Source: an uncultured Erysipelotrichaceae bacterium (GTDB taxonomy: Bacteria > Bacillota_I > Bacilli_A > Erysipelotrichales > Erysipelotrichaceae). Taken from it: DNA of 40,707 nt. A program made the position numbers and the translations under genes. Shown in pieces: positions 35,383-40,707 of the stretch; positions within the stretch are counted from its first letter, which is position 1; every line of letters starts with the position of its first letter. The stretch lies in the NCBI GenBank assembly GCA_927435855.1, contig CAKMJZ010000053.1, positions 1 to 40,707 of the forward strand, read 5' to 3'. A model generated the notes under the pieces. It saw nothing but the letters and a program-made list of their open reading frames with translations. It had not been told where the DNA came from and did no database searches.

Positions 35383-36249
35383 TCAACTATTGGTCAATCC
35401 GATCCATTCTTTCGGTATTTCAGAATTTTGAGCGAAAATCGCCCCTAACAACATCGCTCTTTCTGCACTCGCTCCACCCAAACGGATATTAGTCTCAACC
35501 ATATCTTCAAATGAAGTGCATAAATTCAAAATCCGGAAGATCAGTGGAACCGATTGTGGTATGTGACAGGCAATTCCGGCATATTGTTTAATGAAGTCTC
35601 GGGTGTTCTTCATACTTAATGCCATTGATAGCTTTTCTTTGAAAGTCTCTGGCGCGAGTTCTATCGCATTTTCAAGTAATTCCAATCTTGGCAAGCGAGC
35701 GATATTCTCGAAAATGTAGTCAAACATATCGAAAAACTGACGATATTCAACTTTATCAGTGAATAGTTGTGTCAGTTGCCAAGCCCGATCATTTCCTAAT
35801 CCAAATTCTTTACTTACCAAATACGGAACAAATCCGACCAAATGGTCGTCAGATATTGGTAATGTCGGCAAACTCAGTCTCAGTTTTGATGATATAGCAT
35901 TGATTAACAACGTATGGTTGTACGTTTCAATATAACCTACATAAGGTCCTCCGGGTTTGGTCTGTTCAAAAATCAACGTCCGATAATCTTCCACATCGAA
36001 ATCCGGTTTTTCTTTAACAGCATCGTAAAGCCATTTTAGATACATTCCTTGGGTTGTAACGTCCCCTAATTTTGCTTGGGGATACACATAGAAAGATGGT
36101 TTAGCTTTTGAATAGTGTTCAAGTGATGGAAGTTGAAATACTAAAGATTGTTTATTTGCCAATTCTTCAAGATAGTCCATATCATAAATCCAGTGGAAGC
36201 CAAGGCTTGCAGCATTGGCAATAAGTGCAGGTTTAATATATTGGTTCAT
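35383..36249 (-). CDS. ADP-ribosylglycohydrolase/J1-crystallin-like protein, probably catalytically divergent
   Basis: ALIANAASLGFHWIYD, LGDVTTQGMYLKW, NIRLGGASAERAMLLGAIFAQNSEIPKEW fit the superfamily, but the GGDxDTxA metal motif is GGASAERA. Confidence 0.65.
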   Translation of the reverse strand: MNQYIKPALIANAASLGFHWIYDMDYLEELANKQSLVFQLPSLEHYSKAKPSFYVYPQAKLGDVTTQGMYLKWLYDAVKEKPDFDVEDYRTLIFEQTKPGGPYVGYIETYNHTLLINAISSKLRLSLPTLPISDDHLVGFVPYLVSKEFGLGNDRAWQLTQLFTDKVEYRQFFDMFDYIFENIARLPRLELLENAIELAPETFKEKLSMALSMKNTRDFIKQYAGIACHIPQSVPLIFRILNLCTSFEDMVETNIRLGGASAERAMLLGAIFAQNSEIPKEWIGLTNS

Positions 36250-36320
36250 ATGTTACCTCTTTTATTTATTATATTTACAATCCTGACATTCACCTAGTAA
36301 TATGCATTGCATACAATTTA

Positions 36321-36340
36321 AAAGCCCCTTTTTAGGAGCT
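36321..36340 (-). terminator. Terminator overlapping the hydrolase stop codon
   Basis: AGCTCCT-aaaa-AGGGGCT-TTT on the minus strand (one G-U pair). Confidence 0.7.
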
Positions 36341-37126
36341 AGTACTATGTAGGATAAAGTTTTCTAGAATCTGATTGAATGATCCTGGAGAATCTAAGTT
36401 TGCTACATGAGCAGCACCTTCGACCGTGAAAGTTCTACATCCTGGATAGGCATCCTGCCAGTATTTCATACACTTTTTAATCGTGCTTGTTTTGTCATGT
36501 TCTCCACATCCGACAAATAGAGGTGCATCAAACTGAAAGTTCATTTCTCTTAGACAAGAATTAATACCGCCCCATGAACTGACAAATTCCTTTTTATTGA
36601 ATTTGTTAATCATGGACGCAAACGCTTCTCTTGCTTGAGGTGTCGTTGCGCAAGCCTTGGTCATTTCTTTTTTAAGAATATCCCATGGATATAGGTTCAT
36701 TAATGCCACGGAATGCTTCAACGTCCATTTCTCAAAAGGTGTGTATACGGGTAGAAAGATTGGTGTTGAACCTGTGATTAAGTATCCCTTCGCTTTTCCG
36801 TAGTTGTGAGCGAACTCTTGAATGATGTATCCTCCCATAGATAAGCCGATTAATAGATAATTCTCGATCTCTTCTTTAAGAATAATGTTGTACACATCTT
36901 CAGCCGCAAGTCTTACTGAGAAGTCTTCACAAGGTCTTGATTTTCCGTGTCCACGCACATCGATGTTGACGATAGAATAGCGTTCACTAAAATATTCAAT
37001 CTGAGGACTCCACATATCGCTGTCGACTCCATACCCGTGAATAAATATTAGCGTCAAATCTGTATTCAAATCATTCATATAATAGTTAGTGTCACATAGA
37101 TAGCCGTTAATTATTCTTCGTTCCAT
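36332..37126 (-). CDS. Alpha/beta hydrolase
   Basis: FIHGYGVDSDMW, LIGLSMGGYI, GCGEHD, AAHVANLD; start MERRIING chosen over the track start. Confidence 0.85.
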   Translation of the reverse strand: MERRIINGYLCDTNYYMNDLNTDLTLIFIHGYGVDSDMWSPQIEYFSERYSIVNIDVRGHGKSRPCEDFSVRLAAEDVYNIILKEEIENYLLIGLSMGGYIIQEFAHNYGKAKGYLITGSTPIFLPVYTPFEKWTLKHSVALMNLYPWDILKKEMTKACATTPQAREAFASMINKFNKKEFVSSWGGINSCLREMNFQFDAPLFVGCGEHDKTSTIKKCMKYWQDAYPGCRTFTVEGAAHVANLDSPGSFNQILENFILHSTSS

Positions 37127-37324
37127 AATTTTACCTTTTGTTTCTATCACATGCTTATTATAACACTAAAACTATAATTTGCACCATTAATCGTAATATA
37201 ATATGAATAATTATATGAAATATAATTCATATAACTATTTGTGTTAGTTAATTCTAAACCAAACGTCTAATTTGTTAACTTTTGGTTTATGTAAACAAGT
37301 AATTCAGTAGCGTGTTAAAAGAAA

Positions 37325-37348
37325 AAATACCCTGCGAACAGGGTATTT
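37325..37348 (-). terminator. Terminator of the subtilase gene
   Basis: AAATACCCTG-ttcg-CAGGGTATTT followed by TTT on the minus strand. Confidence 0.9.
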
Positions 37349-37361
37349 GGTAATCGATATA

Positions 37362-38762
37362 CTACGGTACTAATGGTGTTCCAGCTAATGCGGCATCAGC
37401 TGTTATAAAACCGTGACCGGTAGCGTCATCACCCCAAGAGATTTCTTCCCAAACACGTAAGCTAGGATTAAAGACCTGTTTCGAACCAGGTGCTAAAGGA
37501 ATTGCGGCTACCTCGAGAATGTCCTCTGCATCAGAGGCACTTAATGTTGGATTCTTCTCAAGCATAAGTGCAACGATGCCGGCTACATGTGGTGCTGCCA
37601 TTGAGGTCCCACCGAGGAAATAGTAACTTGTTTTATTCCCACTATTTAGTTGATATGGACCAACAATCCATGATCCCGGAGCAATAACATCCAGATCTTG
37701 TTCATCTGATATTGAGCGACTGGAGAAATCAGAGATGTAAATTTGATCTAAAGGTGTAGGTTCTGATGGGTCTAATAAATACCACCATGAACTTCTATAA
37801 TCAGGGTGAAAGATAGTCCACTCTTCTTGCCATCCAGCTGCACCGACAGATATTACTGGTTCATAAGCCCCAGGATAACCCATACCCATCGTACCGTTAT
37901 TACCAGCTGAAGCAACTATGATAACCCCTGCTTCAATTGCATAATCTATGGCTGCTTTTTCTATCGGATCTAAAGCAGATCCACCTAAACTCATATTGAT
38001 AACAACTGGATAATCCTTTAGTTCATTCAATTTCAAGTCAGCAATATAGGTAATACCCATAGCAATAACCGAAGACCATCCACGCCCATTTTGATTCAAT
38101 ACTTTAACCGGAATGATGGTTACATTCGGAGCGACACCGTTAACTGGCGTGTCACCCAAACTATAACCCAGAATCGTACTAGTTACATGTGTACCATGTC
38201 CATTTTGGTCATGTTCCCATTTGTTAGGCTGAGTCGAAACTCTTGCTACTTCACCGGCTCCACCACCAAATGATTTCGCGTATTCAACTGCAATTCTTTC
38301 TTCTGGGAAGTATTTACGCCATGAATCATGTAGGCCAGTATCTAATACAGCTACATAGACTCCAGTACCGTCATAATCAACTTGTCGATTATCAAACCAA
38401 TAATCAGTTACATTTATGAGGTCTAAATTCCATGTACTTAAACCATCACCGAAGTCTGTTGCAAGTACTGTGTCGATAGGAGCCCCATTTCGCTCAGCAT
38501 CTTCACCAATCGCTTCAACAAACGGTAGTGTCGCAATCAATGCAACCTTGTTTGCCTTAACCTTCATTGTTACAGCGTCTAGTTCTTCATATACAGTAAG
38601 AACTGTTCCATGTCCTTTTAATGCCTTAAGGACCTCGGCTGTAACAGCTGTCTTCAAAACAACATTTAAATTCACGGATCCGATTTTACCGGCTGCTCCT
38701 ACAGGTAGAAGTGCTAGGAGCATAGTAGAGACAACAACAAACTTCAACAAGATTCGTTTCAT
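37362..38762 (-). CDS. Secreted S8-family serine peptidase (subtilase)
   Basis: Signal peptide; triad regions VAVLDTGLHD, NGHGTHVTS, GGTSMAAPHVAG. Confidence 0.95.
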   Translation of the reverse strand: MKRILLKFVVVSTMLLALLPVGAAGKIGSVNLNVVLKTAVTAEVLKALKGHGTVLTVYEELDAVTMKVKANKVALIATLPFVEAIGEDAERNGAPIDTVLATDFGDGLSTWNLDLINVTDYWFDNRQVDYDGTGVYVAVLDTGLHDSWRKYFPEERIAVEYAKSFGGGAGEVARVSTQPNKWEHDQNGHGTHVTSTILGYSLGDTPVNGVAPNVTIIPVKVLNQNGRGWSSVIAMGITYIADLKLNELKDYPVVINMSLGGSALDPIEKAAIDYAIEAGVIIVASAGNNGTMGMGYPGAYEPVISVGAAGWQEEWTIFHPDYRSSWWYLLDPSEPTPLDQIYISDFSSRSISDEQDLDVIAPGSWIVGPYQLNSGNKTSYYFLGGTSMAAPHVAGIVALMLEKNPTLSASDAEDILEVAAIPLAPGSKQVFNPSLRVWEEISWGDDATGHGFITADAALAGTPLVP

Positions 38763-38964
38763 AAGTTACCCCTTTCTTAAACGACTTGGATCCTATTTAA
38801 ATCGGATGAGATTTGACAAAATACACTTCCTGTGTCGAAGTGCTTTGACAATTTTGCTCATTTACCGAAATCTTGGATTAATTTAATTATACTCCTTTAA
38901 TAATAAATAAAAACTGAAATGCGCCTTTTTCTTGATTAAATGTAAGGGGATGGTTGTCTTTATT

Positions 38965-39020
38965 CATGACTTTTCATGATTTTTCATGACAAACCAAATC
39001 ATGACAAGTCAATCTCATGA
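38965..39020 (+). promoter_or_regulatory. Five TCATGA-type elements upstream of PPK2
   Basis: CATGA at 38965, 38975, 38985, 39000 and 39016; the first three are spaced exactly 10 bp as TTTTCATGA direct repeats. Confidence 0.5.
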
Positions 39021-39090
39021 TAACGGGGTTGGTAAAGTGTTATAATTAAACTAATTTAAGATTTGTAAATCAAAATAAGGGAGGCATACT

Positions 39091-39954
39091 ATGAACATCA
39101 ATGATTTTCGTTTTGACGGAAGAAAGAAATTCAAAGTTAGAAATTTCGAAACCAAGCAGGAAGGCGATTTTAAAGATCGAACTGAAGCTGAGGATCTTCG
39201 TGATGATCACATAATGGACTTGCAGGGATTGCAAGACAGATTGTATGCAGAGGGTAAGGAAGGTGTTTTGATCATCTTTCAAGCGATGGATGCAGCGGGG
39301 AAAGACGGATCTGTTAAATATGTGATGAGTGGGATTAATCCAGCTGGAGTTGTTGTTCATAATTTCAAAGTCCCTTCCGCCGAGGAGCTATCTCACGACT
39401 ATTTATGGAGAGCAATGATAGCAGCACCTCAACGAGGTATGATTACGATTTTCAACAGATCGTACTATGAGGATGTTCTCATCGTCAAAGTCCATGACTT
39501 TCACAAGAGAGTTCCCCTACCAGAAAGAGTTCTTACTGGTGACATTTTCAAAAATCGGTACGAACAAATCAAAAACTATGAGAAACATTTGCATGAAAAT
39601 GGATTTCGAATCATTAAGATATTCTTGAAGATATCAAAAAACGAACAAAAAAAGCGATTTTTGCAGCGCATTGACAACCCGGAGAAAAACTGGAAGTTTA
39701 GTGATGGAGATATTGTCGAGCGCAAGTTTTGGGATAAGTACATGGCCGCATATGAAGAAGCGATTAATGCAACATCCACACCTGAATGTCCATGGTATGT
39801 CGTTCCTGCTGATCGGAAATGGTTTGCGCGAGCTCTGATTGCGGAAATCGTAGTTAGCACATTAGAATCAATCGACCCAAAATACCCCGATGTTAGTGAG
39901 GAAAGAAAGAAGAGACTTGCAGAATTTAGGGAAATGTTGATAAAAGAAGAATAA
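39091..39954 (+). CDS. Polyphosphate kinase 2 family (polyP:nucleotide phosphotransferase)
   Basis: Walker A FQAMDAAGKDGSVKYVMSGINPAGV; LWRAMIAAPQRGMITIFNRSYYEDVLIVKVH; RBS GGGAGG. Confidence 0.93.
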   Translation: MNINDFRFDGRKKFKVRNFETKQEGDFKDRTEAEDLRDDHIMDLQGLQDRLYAEGKEGVLIIFQAMDAAGKDGSVKYVMSGINPAGVVVHNFKVPSAEELSHDYLWRAMIAAPQRGMITIFNRSYYEDVLIVKVHDFHKRVPLPERVLTGDIFKNRYEQIKNYEKHLHENGFRIIKIFLKISKNEQKKRFLQRIDNPEKNWKFSDGDIVERKFWDKYMAAYEEAINATSTPECPWYVVPADRKWFARALIAEIVVSTLESIDPKYPDVSEERKKRLAEFREMLIKEE

Positions 39955-39963
39955 TTGACTAAG

Positions 39964-39988
39964 ACCACCAGTAAGGTGGTTTTTTTCT
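39964..39988 (+). terminator. Terminator after PPK2
   Basis: ACCACC-agtaa-GGTGGT-TTTTTTTC. Confidence 0.85.
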
Positions 39989-40049
39989 GTATGTCAGTAA
40001 AAGAAAAATCACTCCATCAAGTGAAGTGATATTTACTTAAAATCAAGAT

Positions 40050-40352
40050 TTACTCATAATAGGATGAATTCAATCGCTTGAGCATTTCATAAACCGCTTC
40101 AAAAGTTTCACAGACATCATTTGGAATTGTGTAATTGTTCGTAACTTCACGCAACTGAGCAAATTCCTCAATTAGATCAGGTTTTGCGGGATAAGCAGCT
40201 TTGGTTTTCTGATGAATGCTGTCAAACAATCCTCGAACATCATGGAATTCCGGATGATGATCACCATGCACCCGATCTACTACTGGAACGTACTGTATCA
40301 ATGCCGGTAATGTATCCTGAACCGCTTTGTCAAACGTTGATAATTGTGCCAT
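40050..40352 (-). CDS. Ric-like iron-sulfur cluster repair di-iron protein (short form)
   Basis: YVPVVDRVHGDHHPEFHDVRGLFDSIHQKT resembles the Ric/YtfE-type His-rich motif; 100 aa. Confidence 0.55.
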   Translation of the reverse strand: MAQLSTFDKAVQDTLPALIQYVPVVDRVHGDHHPEFHDVRGLFDSIHQKTKAAYPAKPDLIEEFAQLREVTNNYTIPNDVCETFEAVYEMLKRLNSSYYE

Positions 40353-40403
40353 TGTTTATTTCCTCTTTCTTTAGAAATTGAGAATCCGATTCCCTTCTTC
40401 CTC

Positions 40404-40447
40404 ATTATAAACTCAAAACATACAGTATTTCTTTGATACAAGTCAAA
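40404..40447 (-). promoter_or_regulatory. ric promoter region: Crp/Fnr-like box TTGAC-TTGT-ATCAA upstream of TATAAT
   Basis: Box at 40447-40434, -10 TATAAT at 40409-40404; box centre about 42-43 bp upstream of the predicted TSS. Confidence 0.55.
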
Positions 40448-40610
40448 TTTTGGGTTATTTATGAAAAAACAAAACCGCTAACCAGCGGCTCAGTTATTGC
40501 ATTGGTGGAGGTGAACAGTACATAAGCTTACCTAACGACAAGAATAAAGCAGAAATCTATAAAAAAACAGAAGAAACATACTAATCATGAAAATGTGACT
40601 TGTATCAAAG
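40431..40610. repeat. 21-bp inverted repeat pair (40431-40451 and 40590-40610), 20/21 identical
   Basis: CTTTGATACAAGTCAAATTTT versus reverse complement CTTTGATACAAGTCACATTTT, 138 bp apart. Confidence 0.85.
40475..40488 (-). terminator. Hairpin CCGCT-ggtt-AGCGG followed by TTTTGTTTTTT on the minus strand
   Basis: 5-6 bp GC stem with a U-tract, lying between the two inverted repeat arms. Confidence 0.5.
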
Positions 40611-40636
40611 TAATGTTGTTTTGTCAGGGGCATAAT

Positions 40637-40707
40637 GTGAATGAAGGAAATCGAATTTCCAATAACTTAAATAAGGAGGACCATTTTACTTCGATTCCGA
40701 ATGTTTA
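40637..40707 (+). CDS. Possible truncated ORF leaving the window (GTG start, MNEGNRISNNLNKEDHFTSIPNV...)
   Basis: Open to the window end; AGGGG 6 nt before GTG. Too short for a firm family call. Confidence 0.25.
   Translation, partial: MNEGNRISNNLNKEDHFTSIPNV

Noticed and set aside
38416-38886. 156-aa plus-strand ORF
   Set aside because: Antisense to the signal peptide and N-terminus of the subtilase; no recognisable domain.
1-40707. Possible TGA=Trp (Mycoplasma code 4) usage
   Set aside because: TGA ends several genes in tight operon overlaps (ATGA and TGATG junctions), and Trp positions use TGG, so code 11 fits.
1-40707. CRISPR array, prophage or complete IS element
   Set aside because: No regularly spaced 25-40 bp direct repeats, cas genes, phage structural genes or transposase ORFs were seen.

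Overview
This is a low-GC bacterial chromosomal segment that uses the standard code, since TGA serves as a genuine stop. Its gene set is anaerobic Firmicutes- or Mollicutes-like; the exact lineage (Izemoplasma/Haloplasma/Erysipelotrichia-like) is inference only. Most genes are on the minus strand in clear operons: (1) a sulfur/persulfide island with a CstB-like MBL-rhodanese-rhodanese persulfide dioxygenase, an SLC13-type anion permease with RCK/TrkA-C domains, and a two-gene YeeE/YedE sulfur transporter; (2) a DUF305 protein; (3) a four-tRNA operon (Val-GAC, Arg-CCG, Pro-CGG, Ala-GGC); (4) a feoA-feoB-(FeoB-associated Cys-rich peptide, absent from the ORF track)-DtxR-type regulator-Smr operon with a recognisable promoter and palindromic operator; (5) a thiol/sulfur redox operon of cysteine desulfurase, thioredoxin, extracytoplasmic glutaredoxin/CcdA-like fusion, alpha/beta hydrolase and membrane protein; (6) a mevalonate operon with a small membrane protein, TctA-like permease, mevalonate kinase::diphosphomevalonate decarboxylase fusion, phosphomevalonate kinase and type-2 IPP isomerase, followed by a two-FtsX-permease ABC system; (7) assorted genes including a GT4 glycosyltransferase and a three-repeat surface protein; (8) nqrBCDEF without an adjacent nqrA; (9) a polar amino-acid ABC importer; (10) an ADP-ribosylglycohydrolase/J1-crystallin-like protein, an alpha/beta hydrolase, a subtilase, PPK2 and a Ric-like iron-sulfur repair protein. 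I saw no CRISPR array, prophage or intact IS element. The most interesting items are the MVK::MvaD fusion with its TctA neighbour, the nqrA-less nqr cluster, a probable AUA start codon in an FtsX permease, paired Crp/Fnr-like boxes near ric, and the predicted iron and sulfur regulatory sites.
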